Part shown: positions 36,323 through 44,038 of the stretch, piece by piece
Position numbering within the stretch: the first letter of the stretch is position 1
Layout: each line of letters begins with the position of its first letter
Source: Granulicella sp.
GTDB lineage: Bacteria > Acidobacteriota > Terriglobia > Terriglobales > Acidobacteriaceae
Assembly: GCA_027335345.1 (NCBI GenBank)
Contig: DAHWOF010000022.1
Coordinates: 1-47,139, forward strand
Direction of reading: 5' to 3'
Length of the DNA stretch: 47,139 nucleotides
Program-made: the position numbers and the translations under genes
Notes under the pieces: generated by a model
The model's input: the letters and a program-made list of their open reading frames with translations, nothing else
Told to the model about the DNA's origin: nothing
Databases searched by the model: none

Positions 36323-36853
36323 TCAATTGCCGACTCGCGGACCCGCAAGCGCCGGCACGTGGGCCTGCGCCATCACTGCGGCTCCACTCATGCCGTCGGG
36401 CCGCACCACCTGGCCAGGCTGCGGGGATTCCATCCCCAACTGCTTCGCAATCCGGTCAATCCGCTCCGGATCGCTCAACTGCGCCTCAGTGAGCTCCAAC
36501 TGCCTGTTCTTCTCCTGCAACTGCTCCACCTGAGTCTTCTGGGCCTCCACCCGGTAGCCCACCTCAATGGCCGAGAAGTGCTGCCAGACATAAACCATCG
36601 TGAGCAAAAAGAACACGATCATCGCAATGGTGAAGCTGCGCACCTCCCGCCGCCTCTCCGGATCGTCCTCCTTGACCAGGCGGCTGTTGTCGATGTGCTT
36701 GGCAAAGAACATCTCCGGCGTCGGCCCGCGGCGCCGCGCTCGCTGCTGCTCGAACAGGGCGCGGTTCCGCTCCGCCACGCTCCAACCACGGCGTGTGCCG
36801 CTCCCGCTCTGCATCTCCGTTATCTGCTGTCCTGCCATCACCATGGTCGCCAT
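36323..36853 (-). CDS. ftsL: FtsL-like division protein
   Basis: 176 aa, bitopic. A cytoplasmic segment of about 72 residues, charged and unusually long for FtsL, is followed by a single helix (about 73-90). A leucine/glutamine heptad coiled coil (about 92-122) and the family-like ending DPERIDRIAKQLGMESPQPGQVV come next. It sits between rsmH and ftsI, the canonical place for ftsL, whose product links FtsB/FtsQ to FtsWI. The ATG with GGAGGTG upstream was chosen; a GTG further upstream adds 16 residues. FtsL sequences diverge, so the call relies on topology and synteny. Confidence 0.85.
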   Translation of the reverse strand: MATMVMAGQQITEMQSGSGTRRGWSVAERNRALFEQQRARRRGPTPEMFFAKHIDNSRLVKEDDPERRREVRSFTIAMIVFFLLTMVYVWQHFSAIEVGYRVEAQKTQVEQLQEKNRQLELTEAQLSDPERIDRIAKQLGMESPQPGQVVRPDGMSGAAVMAQAHVPALAGPRVGN

Positions 36854-36947
36854 CGCGACACCTCCACCGAAACTCGTCTTCCGTCTTTCAACCTCTCTCA
36901 AACCACCCTTTGGAAATCACGCAACCTCCACGAACCCAAACGCGTTA

Positions 36948-36965
36948 CAACCCGGGCCGGGGTTG
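36948..36965 (-). promoter_or_regulatory. Hairpin in the rsmH-ftsL spacer
   Basis: CAACCC-GGGCCG-GGGTTG: 6-bp GC-rich stem with a 6-base loop in the 192-bp gap between rsmH and ftsL. In most bacteria these genes nearly overlap, so the spacer is long. A related CAACCCCGGCCC segment lies at about 37024-37035. Confidence 0.3.
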
Positions 36966-37045
36966 CGGATGGGGGAAGGGACTTTTTGTTGCTATGGTTG
37001 TCTTTCGCCTGAAAGCACGGCTGGACAACCCCGGCCCGATCTCTC

Positions 37046-37987
37046 TCAACTTTTTCGCTTCGAACCTCTCTCCGCCGCCCGGAGTTTTGCGCTCCTGGCT
37101 CGGGGATTTCTTATCGCCTCTTCTTCGCCGGCTGTCACCGGCTTCCGGGTCAAAATCTCCACCTGTCCCTGCCTGGCAGCCTCCCGAAAAGCGTCCTTCA
37201 CCAGCCGGTCCTCCAGGGAGTGGAAGCTGATCATCGCCACCCGTCCGCCCGGCTTGAGCAGGCTTTCGGCTCCGGTTACCGCTCGGAGCAGCGCCTGAAT
37301 CTCGCCCAGCTCATCATTCACTCGAATTCGCAGCGCCTGAAAGGTTCTTGTCGCGGGATGAATCTGACCACCCTCTGCGTGGCCTCGCTCCGATCTCTTT
37401 ATTGGCGGGGCGGCGGCCGATACGACGCGAGCAAGCTCCGCTGTTGTCGAAATCGGCCGCGCCCGCACAATAGCTCTGGCGATTCTCCGCGACCTCCTTT
37501 CCTCTCCGAATTCGTAAATCAGGTTGGCAAGATCTTCTTCGTCCGCCTGATTTACCACTTGTTCGGCCGTCAAGCCCCCGCGCCTGTCCATCCGCATATC
37601 CAAGGGGCCCTCCTGCCGGAAACTGAATCCTCTGTGCGCTTCGTCCAACTGCAGGCTGCTGACGCCGAAGTCCGCCAGCAATCCATCCAGCGTTCCCGGC
37701 TCAACGATCGAGGCAATCTCGGAGAAGGGCCGCTCCACAAACTCGACCTGCGGCATACGCTCCCCCAGTTCCCCAGCCAACTCCTCCAGCCGGGCTTTGG
37801 CCAGCTCCATCGCCTGCGCATCGCGATCCAGGCAGATCAGCCTTCCCCCAGCTCCCAGCCGGCGCGCAATAGCCTCCGCGTGACCGCCCAAACCGAGCGT
37901 CGCATCCACTATCACGCCCCCCAGGCGCACATTCAGAAAGTTCAAACTCTCTTCTAAAAGAACCGGTACATGTTGCGGTTTCACCAT
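37046..37987 (-). CDS. rsmH: 16S rRNA (cytosine1402-N4)-methyltransferase
   Basis: 313-aa SAM-dependent methyltransferase that modifies C1402 of 16S rRNA in the ribosomal P site. Motifs: HVPVLLEESL, SAM-binding DATLGLGGHAEAI, LADFGVSSLQLDEAHRGFSF, GPLDMRMD and the C-terminal ISFHSLEDRLVK. The ATG has GGAAGG upstream; the longer frame overlapping mraZ is unlikely. It follows mraZ by 37 bp in the standard dcw order. Confidence 0.95.
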   Translation of the reverse strand: MVKPQHVPVLLEESLNFLNVRLGGVIVDATLGLGGHAEAIARRLGAGGRLICLDRDAQAMELAKARLEELAGELGERMPQVEFVERPFSEIASIVEPGTLDGLLADFGVSSLQLDEAHRGFSFRQEGPLDMRMDRRGGLTAEQVVNQADEEDLANLIYEFGEERRSRRIARAIVRARPISTTAELARVVSAAAPPIKRSERGHAEGGQIHPATRTFQALRIRVNDELGEIQALLRAVTGAESLLKPGGRVAMISFHSLEDRLVKDAFREAARQGQVEILTRKPVTAGEEEAIRNPRARSAKLRAAERGSKRKS

Positions 37988-38024
37988 GCCTTCCGCCTCA
38001 TGCGTCCCGCTCAGGGACTTCAAA

Positions 38025-38462
38025 CTAAATTCCAACCAATCCCAGTGCGTCAATATCCGCATCCGTCAGCGGATTCTCGGCCAGTTGCGCCCGATGCTTG
38101 GCATCGTTGGCAACCACCAGATAGGTCTGCATTCCCAGCACAGCCACGTCTCCAGCCAGCGTCGCGTCCTCGCGCAGCAACTGCGGAATCAACAGCCTTC
38201 CCTGCGCATCCATCTCCACCACCTGGCCGTAGTAGTTGGTCACATCCAGAAACTTCTTCTTGGCCCCGCTGGAGGGCGCCTTGGCCAACGCGTCCTCAAT
38301 CCGTTCCCACTCCTTCATCGGGTACAACTCGGCCCGCTTGCCATCCTTGCTGGTGATAAAAAACTGCGGACCATAAAGCTCATCCACACGGCGCTTGAAG
38401 TCGGCCGGGACCTTCAGCCGGCCCTTCTCGTCCACGCGCGTTGGATGATTGCCACGAAACAT
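38025..38462 (-). CDS. mraZ: Transcriptional regulator MraZ
   Basis: 145 aa. Two AbrB/SpoVT-like DNA-binding modules, the first with FRGNHPTRVDEKGRLKVPADF and the second with VEMDAQGRLLIPQLLR. MraZ binds tandem repeats ahead of its own gene and controls the dcw cluster; four such repeats are visible upstream. It is the first gene of the cluster. The ATG is well placed, and the length is typical. Confidence 0.95.
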   Translation of the reverse strand: MFRGNHPTRVDEKGRLKVPADFKRRVDELYGPQFFITSKDGKRAELYPMKEWERIEDALAKAPSSGAKKKFLDVTNYYGQVVEMDAQGRLLIPQLLREDATLAGDVAVLGMQTYLVVANDAKHRAQLAENPLTDADIDALGLVGI

Positions 38463-38603
38463 CTCAAAACCTCACTCCCAATCCCGAATCGCAACTTCCT
38501 GGCAAGGAGAGGTATCCGCCTCGACTCCCTCCTGCTTCCTTACAACCCTTGGCCTTCCATTCGGGGTCCATCTGCCTTACTATCGGCATTAGCTGTTCTC
38601 TTT

Positions 38604-38643
38604 TGACCAATTCAGACCACTTTCTTCCACTTCTTTCCACTAA
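38604..38643 (-). promoter_or_regulatory. Four tandem MraZ boxes
   Basis: Read on the minus strand, four consecutive 10-bp units: TTAGTGGAAA, GAAGTGGAAG, AAAGTGGTCT and GAATTGGTCA. This matches the known MraZ operator, short GTGG/TGGG repeats at 10-bp period (AAAGTGGNNN in Mollicutes, TGGGN-type in E. coli). They end 141 bp ahead of the mraZ start codon and so mark the dcw promoter region. Confidence 0.8.
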
Positions 38644-38751
38644 GAATGGAGTGTTCGGCGACGGATAGCAAGCGAAATCTCCTGGATTTCTGCCCTGTTT
38701 TCCTTTGGAAATGTGGAAAATCCATGATATAGCGATATTCCGCTACCCAAC

Positions 38752-38765
38752 CACAATATATTGTG
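38752..38765. promoter_or_regulatory. Perfect palindrome CACAATATATTGTG
   Basis: 14-bp perfect dyad in the AT-rich block about 110 bp upstream of the MraZ boxes. It has the symmetry and length of a dimeric repressor or activator operator. The binding protein is unknown. Confidence 0.45.
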
Positions 38766-39067
38766 TTGTTCCGATTGATTCGCCCCTAGCTGGCTACTTG
38801 TCAGTAGCGTTTGCCCTGATGTAGGCGAACTAAAAGCGAAAGTTCACCGCCGTCGCAAGACGAGCCTTGCTCCCCCCGCTCCAGGACGAGTCCTTCAGCC
38901 TCAGTCCGGGGCCCTTCCGGGGCTGTCTTCAAACGCCGCGCGGAAGCCTGGAGAACTTCATCGAACCGTCTTCCCATCCTGCTCTGTCCATTCGCTTTCA
39001 TCAGACCCAGCAGAGCCCAAGGCCCGCTGCGGGAGTTCAGCACCGCATCTGGACTTCAGCCCCAGCG

Positions 39068-39775
39068 TTAGAAGGCCAGGCTCTCGCCTGTTTCTCTCCT
39101 CTTCAGAATCCAGAGCAGATACAGCAAAACCCCAAAGTTGATAGCCAGCAGCGCCAGCTTGTATAAGGAGAACCTCACCAGCAGCTCAAATCCCTCCCAA
39201 GGCAGCCCGAGCGCTGTAAGAATCACCGTAAAGTACCCGGCCCAGCGCTTCTTCAAAACCAGTCCGGCGCCCTCCACTACGCAGACGGCCGCATACAAAA
39301 ATGAGAGCACGCCTGCCTTGCGCAACTCATGCGGATCAATGAATTGAACATGGTCCAGCAGAACAGAGACAAAATGTCTCTCAGGATCGATTCCCAGAAC
39401 GTCTACCACGTGCATCAGCACGCTGCGCATATTCCGGTTGACCAGATGCAACGCTCCGGCGCCCACAGCAGCAAAGAAGAGCGCCTTGCCAAGCTTGAAC
39501 AGCCCCACCAGCAAGAGACCACGCTGCCGATCACTCTGCGTCCAAGCCTGCTCCTGGCTTGGCGCCTGGCCCGGTCCATTGGCTTGCCCCTGCACGCTGG
39601 TCTGCTCCCGCACCCCTTGCGCCAGTGGAAGACCGTCCTTCGACTTTGTCAATAAAGAAGAACCCAGGGGCTCACCTTCCACCGAAGCATCTGCGTCACC
39701 GACGGAGCCACCGCAGCTCGTCCCGGCTACAGCATCCTTCGCCGCCTGGCCACCCACCGGCTCCTGCCCGCTCAA
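39068..39775 (-). CDS. DUF2127 family membrane protein
   Basis: 235 aa. The C-terminal ~150 residues match the DUF2127 family: GLLLVGLFKLGKALFF, LGIDPERHFV, LSFLYAAVCVVEGAGLVLKKRWAGYFT, and FGVLLYLLWILKRR. About four membrane helices. The first ~85 residues are Gly/Gln/Ser-rich and unlike the family; the TTG start overlaps the dxs stop (TTGA), suggesting coupling. A start further inside cannot be excluded. Function of the family is unknown. Confidence 0.82.
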   Translation of the reverse strand: MSGQEPVGGQAAKDAVAGTSCGGSVGDADASVEGEPLGSSLLTKSKDGLPLAQGVREQTSVQGQANGPGQAPSQEQAWTQSDRQRGLLLVGLFKLGKALFFAAVGAGALHLVNRNMRSVLMHVVDVLGIDPERHFVSVLLDHVQFIDPHELRKAGVLSFLYAAVCVVEGAGLVLKKRWAGYFTVILTALGLPWEGFELLVRFSLYKLALLAINFGVLLYLLWILKRRETGESLAF

Positions 39776-41643
39776 GCGCCCACCGGCTTCTTCAGATAGG
39801 GGCGAATTTTGGCCATGGCAGCCTCAGCCGTCAGCCCATGCTTGGCGCGCAGCAACTCCACCTTGCCATGCTCGATGAATGTATCCGGCCAGCCCACTCG
39901 CACTACAGGCAGATCCATCTCCAGCGCATTCATCACCTCCAGCACGGCCGAACCAAATCCGCCGGCCAGCACATGATCTTCCATGGTCACCAATAGCTCA
40001 CAGCGCATGCCATATCGTGCCAGACAGTCTGCATCCACGGGCTTGGCAAACCGCGCATTGATGACCGCAGTGCTGTATCCTTCGTCGCGCAGCAGCGCCG
40101 CCAGACGCTCGGCCTCGGCCACCATGTTGCCCAGCGCAAAGATCGCCACCTCGTCTCCGTCCTGCAGCACCTCGGCCTTGCCGATCTCCAGCGCCATGGG
40201 CCGCTGTTTGACCACCGCGCCCGGGCCGGTTCCGCGCGGGTAGCGAATGGCGCTGGGACCATCATGCAGAAGGGCGGTGAACATCATGTCCTGCAGCTCA
40301 TCCTCGTCCTTGGGGTCCATGTGGATCAAGTTCGGCACGCCGCGCAGATAACTGATGTCGAAGAGCCCATGGTGAGTGGGCCCATCGTCCCCGCTCAGTC
40401 CGCCACGATCCATGCAGAAGACCACCGGAAGCCGCTGCAGGGCGACATCATGCACCACCTGGTCAAACGCCCGTTGCAAAAACGTCGAGTAGATGGCGCA
40501 GAACGGGCGATACCCCTTGGTGGCCATCCCCGCGGCAAAGAGCACCGCGTGCTCTTCGGCGATTCCAACATCGAAGTAGCGTTTCGGATGATGCGGCCGG
40601 AACAGATCCAGTGCCGTGCCATTGGGCATCGCCGCTGTAATCGCCACTACCTTGTCATGCGCATCGGCCAGCCGAATCAAGCTCTCGGCAAAGATCTCCG
40701 AGTAGGTCTTCTGTCCCGCCGCCTTGGTCTCCCCGGTCTCCGGATCGTAGGGCCCCAACCCATGAAACTTCTTCTGTTTCTCCATCGCCGGTTGGAATCC
40801 GCGCCCCTTCTGGGTGAGCGCGTGCAGCATCACCGGCCGCTGCTGCTTCTTCAGGAACTCGAAGGTCTCAATCAGCAGCGGAAGATTATGCCCATCCACC
40901 GGTCCATAGTAGGTAAGGCCGAACTCCTCAAAGATCATGCCCCGGCCCACGATTCCCTTGGCTGCCTCCTCTGCCTTGCGTGCGATATGCCTCGCCGCTT
41001 TGCCGCCAAACCTCTCCAGCAGTATGGCCGCGCGGTCATGCAAACTTGCGTAAGCCGGGTTGGTGGCGATTTTATGCAGATACTGAGCAATCGCCCCCAC
41101 GTTCTTGTCGATCGACCACTCATTGTCATTGAGAACCACGATCAGCCGCCGGGTAGAGGCCATGTTGTTCAGCGCCTCAAAGCTGATGCCGTTGGTAAAG
41201 GCGGCATCGCCGGCCAACGCCACCACGTGCTCCTCCCCTCCGCTCATATCGCGCGCTACGGCCATGCCCAGGGCTGCGCTCAGCGCCGTTCCGGCATGTC
41301 CTGCGCCAAAGCTGTCGTGCTCGCTCTCACTACGCAGCATAAAGCCGCTCAACCCGCCCGGCTGACGGATGGTGTCAAAGCGGTTTTCGCGTCCGGTCAA
41401 CAGCTTATGCACGTAGCTCTGATGGCTCACATCAAAAACAAAGCTGTCGCGCGGCGTCTCAAAGACGTAATGCATGGCGATGGTCAACTCCACCACGCCC
41501 AGGTTCGGCCCAATGTGACCACCCGTCTTCGCCACACTCACGATCAAGCGTTCACGGATCTCCTCGGCCAACTCTTCAAGCTGGGTGATGTTGAGCTTCT
41601 TGACATCGGCCGGCGATTGAATCCGGCTAAGATAATCACTCAT
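39772..41643 (-). CDS. dxs: 1-Deoxy-D-xylulose-5-phosphate synthase
   Basis: 623-aa thiamine-diphosphate enzyme joining pyruvate and glyceraldehyde 3-phosphate, the entry step of MEP isoprenoid synthesis that also feeds undecaprenyl phosphate for the cell wall. Motifs: GGHIGPNLGVVELTIAMH (catalytic His region), VSHQSYVHKLLTGR, the ThDP site GDAAFTNGISFEALNN ... VVLNDNEWSI, AEEHAVLFAAGMA and DRGGLSGDDGPTHHGLFD. The ThDP motif has GDA where most DXS have GDG. The ATG encoding MSDYLSRIQSP was chosen; the 27 extra upstream residues look untranslated. Length is typical. Confidence 0.95.
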   Translation of the reverse strand: MSDYLSRIQSPADVKKLNITQLEELAEEIRERLIVSVAKTGGHIGPNLGVVELTIAMHYVFETPRDSFVFDVSHQSYVHKLLTGRENRFDTIRQPGGLSGFMLRSESEHDSFGAGHAGTALSAALGMAVARDMSGGEEHVVALAGDAAFTNGISFEALNNMASTRRLIVVLNDNEWSIDKNVGAIAQYLHKIATNPAYASLHDRAAILLERFGGKAARHIARKAEEAAKGIVGRGMIFEEFGLTYYGPVDGHNLPLLIETFEFLKKQQRPVMLHALTQKGRGFQPAMEKQKKFHGLGPYDPETGETKAAGQKTYSEIFAESLIRLADAHDKVVAITAAMPNGTALDLFRPHHPKRYFDVGIAEEHAVLFAAGMATKGYRPFCAIYSTFLQRAFDQVVHDVALQRLPVVFCMDRGGLSGDDGPTHHGLFDISYLRGVPNLIHMDPKDEDELQDMMFTALLHDGPSAIRYPRGTGPGAVVKQRPMALEIGKAEVLQDGDEVAIFALGNMVAEAERLAALLRDEGYSTAVINARFAKPVDADCLARYGMRCELLVTMEDHVLAGGFGSAVLEVMNALEMDLPVVRVGWPDTFIEHGKVELLRAKHGLTAEAAMAKIRPYLKKPVGA

Positions 41644-42017
41644 GCTGGAAACCTGTGCTTTTGCAACAACTACGGTAGAACTCTCCTGTATTGAGACGGA
41701 TGGACGATCTTTCCAGTGTACCAACCCGGCCGCAAACCAAGCAGCGGCCGCAACTTCTTCCGCCCCGCCTCTTCGGGTTCTTAGGCTCCAGATCCTTTCA
41801 AAACTTCAACTTGCGGAGCGTCCCCTCTAAGCCTCGCTCCCTACCCCGCTCCCGGTACTCCACCGCGCGAAGCCGGCTCAAACAACACCCCGGCAGCCGC
41901 CGGCTCTTGCCCCTGTCTCCGAACCCCTTCCATTTTCCCCACCCTCACGCGCCGTTCCCCATCTTGCATCCCCGCCCCCACTTCGGTCAGCCGTCAATAA
42001 CCGTTCATCACCAAGAC
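41644..42017. other. Divergent intergenic region between dxs and the secreted hydrolase gene
   Basis: No gene seen. Mostly pyrimidine-rich on the plus strand, with CCCC-type runs around 41830-41970. The promoter of the plus-strand gene lies just beyond the right end. Confidence 0.5.
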
Positions 42018-42047
42018 TTGCACTTGAGAGCGGCAGCGTACTATAAA
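42018..42047 (+). promoter_or_regulatory. Promoter of the secreted hydrolase gene, leaderless geometry
   Basis: TTGCAC (42018-42023), an 18-bp spacer and TATAAA (42042-42047) resemble a sigma-70 promoter. Transcription should start about 7 bp later, within the tandem ATG ATG at 42052-42057, leaving no room for a ribosome site. Confidence 0.55.
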
Positions 42048-42051
42048 CGCC

Positions 42052-43146
42052 ATGATGCGTAACCCGCTCTTGGCCTCGATCCTCCTCGCACTTGCCTCGG
42101 CATCCTGCTCCTCGAACGCCCAAACTGTTCTGCCACTCTGGCCGAACGGGGCTCCGCCGTCACCTCAGACGTCTATACCCGCGAACCGGATCGCCCATCT
42201 GCCGCCGGGTGAGATCAGCAACGTGACCGCGCCCTCCCTGACCGTTTACTTCCCCAGCGGCCGCGGCAACGGGGCAGCAGCCCTTGTCTTCCCCGGCGGG
42301 GGCTACCAGATCCTGGCTTGGGACAAGGAGGGTCTGGCTCCCTGCCACTGGCTCAACTCTCTCGGCATCACCTGCATCCTGGTCAAATACAGGGTCCCCC
42401 AGCCTCCCGGCGAGGCCGGCCACTATCCTGCCGATCTCGCTGATTTGCAGGACGCTCGGCAAGCCATGCGCATCACTCGCGCGCACGCTGCCCAGTGGGG
42501 GATCAACCCCGTCCACATTGGCGTCATGGGCTTCTCTGCCGGGGCCAACCTAGCCATCCTCCTCTGCACTCACCCCGAAGACAGCCAGGCTGACGCCACC
42601 CCAACGGCCTCCCAAGGCAAAACCGACCTCAGCGCCCGCGCCGACTTCGCCATCCTCGCCTACCCCGCTTACCTCGCCATGCCGCCTGACCATACGGAGA
42701 TCTTCCCCGCCTACCAACCCGATCAATACACGCCGGCTACCTTCCTGATCCAGGCGGAGAATGACCACAGCTACGGATTCAACGCCCTGGTCTATTACCG
42801 GGCCCTCATGCACGCACACGTCCCGGCAGAGCTCCACTACTACGCCACCGGCGGTCACGGCTTCGGCATGAATCCTCCCGGAACCCCGGAAGAGCATTGG
42901 TCCAAACTGGCCGCCAATTGGCTGCGCGCCATCAACGTCCTTCCATCCCCGGGGGGTCGCGCTTATGGCCCCAATGAAGTTCCTGATCCGTGCATGATGC
43001 CGGAAGCTCTCACTCCCAACGGGCGTCGCGTCAATTCCCCCATGCCGGGCACCAACCCTCCCAACACAACGAATCCAGCCAACACTCCGAACATCGAGAA
43101 CCAGACCCCCAGCCCTTATCCGAACTGCTGGCATTCGCAGCCATAA
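42052..43146 (+). CDS. Secreted alpha/beta hydrolase (acetylxylan-esterase/BD-FAE-like)
   Basis: 364 aa. Signal peptide about residues 1-23; a Cys within ASASC could make it a lipoprotein. Alpha/beta-hydrolase features: oxyanion loop VFPGGGYQIL, nucleophile elbow GFSAGANLAIL, acid in QAENDHSYGF, and His in GGHGFGM. It resembles the esterase group found with xylan-degrading genes. The tail (about 310-364) is Pro/Asn-rich with PNTTNPANTPN. The second ATG (42055) may be the true start if the mRNA is leaderless. Substrate is inferred to be a carbohydrate ester. Confidence 0.88.
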   Translation: MMRNPLLASILLALASASCSSNAQTVLPLWPNGAPPSPQTSIPANRIAHLPPGEISNVTAPSLTVYFPSGRGNGAAALVFPGGGYQILAWDKEGLAPCHWLNSLGITCILVKYRVPQPPGEAGHYPADLADLQDARQAMRITRAHAAQWGINPVHIGVMGFSAGANLAILLCTHPEDSQADATPTASQGKTDLSARADFAILAYPAYLAMPPDHTEIFPAYQPDQYTPATFLIQAENDHSYGFNALVYYRALMHAHVPAELHYYATGGHGFGMNPPGTPEEHWSKLAANWLRAINVLPSPGGRAYGPNEVPDPCMMPEALTPNGRRVNSPMPGTNPPNTTNPANTPNIENQTPSPYPNCWHSQP

Positions 43147-43188
43147 CAAAGATCATCTCAGCCGCCTTCCCGAAGTACAATCGTGCTC

Positions 43189-43782
43189 ATGAATTCACTC
43201 GCCGCCGCTCTTCTGCTCGGCGCCATCAGCACTCCTCTTGCGCTGTGCGCTCAATCCTCAGCCCCGAGCATCCCGCCGCCCGGAGTAGCGAACCCGGCCA
43301 TGGCTCCATCCGTCGCAGCCTTCGCCAACTCCTCCAAGTCCGCTTTCACCTACACGCCCCTCAAGCTGCCCCATCTCTCTGCCGGAGTGCTGGAGTTGCT
43401 GAAACTTGAAGGGGAGTTCTCCGCGGCCGTGGCAGCAGGTGGCGGCAAAGCCTTCAGCTCCTGGTTCGCCGACGACGGCATCACCCTCAACAACGGCCAG
43501 CCGGCCGTCCAGGGCCGCTCGGCCATCGCCGCCGTCGCCAACTGGAACCCGGCAACTTACAAGCTGAGCTGGTACGCGGAGGGAGCGCAGATGGAGCCCT
43601 CGAATCAATCCGGCTTCACCTGGGGGCACTACGACGCCACCACCATCGGCAAGGACGGCAAGTCCACCACCACCTCCGGCCGCTACATCACCTTCTGGAA
43701 GAAGGTGCATGGCAAATGGAAGGTAGCCCTGGATGCGAGCGCCGACGAACCACCCCCGACCAACGGTCTCCCCACTCCCTGA
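43189..43782 (+). CDS. Secreted DUF4440/SnoaL-like (NTF2-fold) protein
   Basis: 197 aa. Signal peptide about residues 1-20 (cut near CAQ). The NTF2-like domain (about 65-185) shows LEGEFSAAVAAGGGKAFSSWFADDGITL, GRSAIAAV, and the final RYITFWKKVHGKWKVALD strand pair typical of DUF4440. The ATG at 43189 is preferred to a GTG two codons upstream. It lies 42 bp after the hydrolase gene. Ligand or catalytic role unknown. Confidence 0.85.
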   Translation: MNSLAAALLLGAISTPLALCAQSSAPSIPPPGVANPAMAPSVAAFANSSKSAFTYTPLKLPHLSAGVLELLKLEGEFSAAVAAGGGKAFSSWFADDGITLNNGQPAVQGRSAIAAVANWNPATYKLSWYAEGAQMEPSNQSGFTWGHYDATTIGKDGKSTTTSGRYITFWKKVHGKWKVALDASADEPPPTNGLPTP

Positions 43783-43876
43783 GCAAGACGCGTTGAGATA
43801 CCGAGCCTGAAACACGATTCTCTCCGAAGTCGGAACCGTAAGCTTCTTTGATATCCTAGCCACGGAATCGATACAC

Positions 43877-43972
43877 ATGGCGAGGATCATGATGGTCTTT
43901 CCGCCATACGATCACGACCTGAACGGCGCCAGGACTACCTCCGGCCTTGTTGCGTTGCGATACGCCCCATAA
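43877..43972 (+). other. Possible tiny ORF or gene remnant (31 codons)
   Basis: An ATG-to-TAA frame whose start MARIMMVFPPYDHD resembles the first strand of B12-binding/radical-SAM or GT-B proteins (KILLVFPPY type), then stops. No clear ribosome site. It may be a degraded gene start in the 256-bp gap before the glycosyltransferase gene. Confidence 0.2.
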
Positions 43973-44038
43973 AGCCAAGATCGCGCAGAGGCTCCATGCT
44001 TCTCCTCTGCTATGATTCTGATTCTCAGGAGTGTGCTA

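Larger units (their letters stand above)
38463..39067. other. 605-bp dcw upstream region
   Basis: It contains the mraZ leader, the MraZ boxes and an AT-rich block (about 38695-38780) with a perfect 14-bp palindrome. Beyond it, to the DUF2127 gene, nothing convincing is coded. An 80-codon minus-strand frame at 38801-39043 lacks domain features. Confidence 0.6.

Noticed and set aside
38801-39043. 80-codon minus-strand frame between the DUF2127 gene and mraZ
   Set aside because: Co-directional with its neighbours, but without a ribosome site, motif or protein-like composition.
40264-41694. Plus-strand open frame (476 codons) opposite dxs
   Set aside because: Antisense shadow of a fully conserved dxs; His/Arg/Gln-rich nonsense composition.
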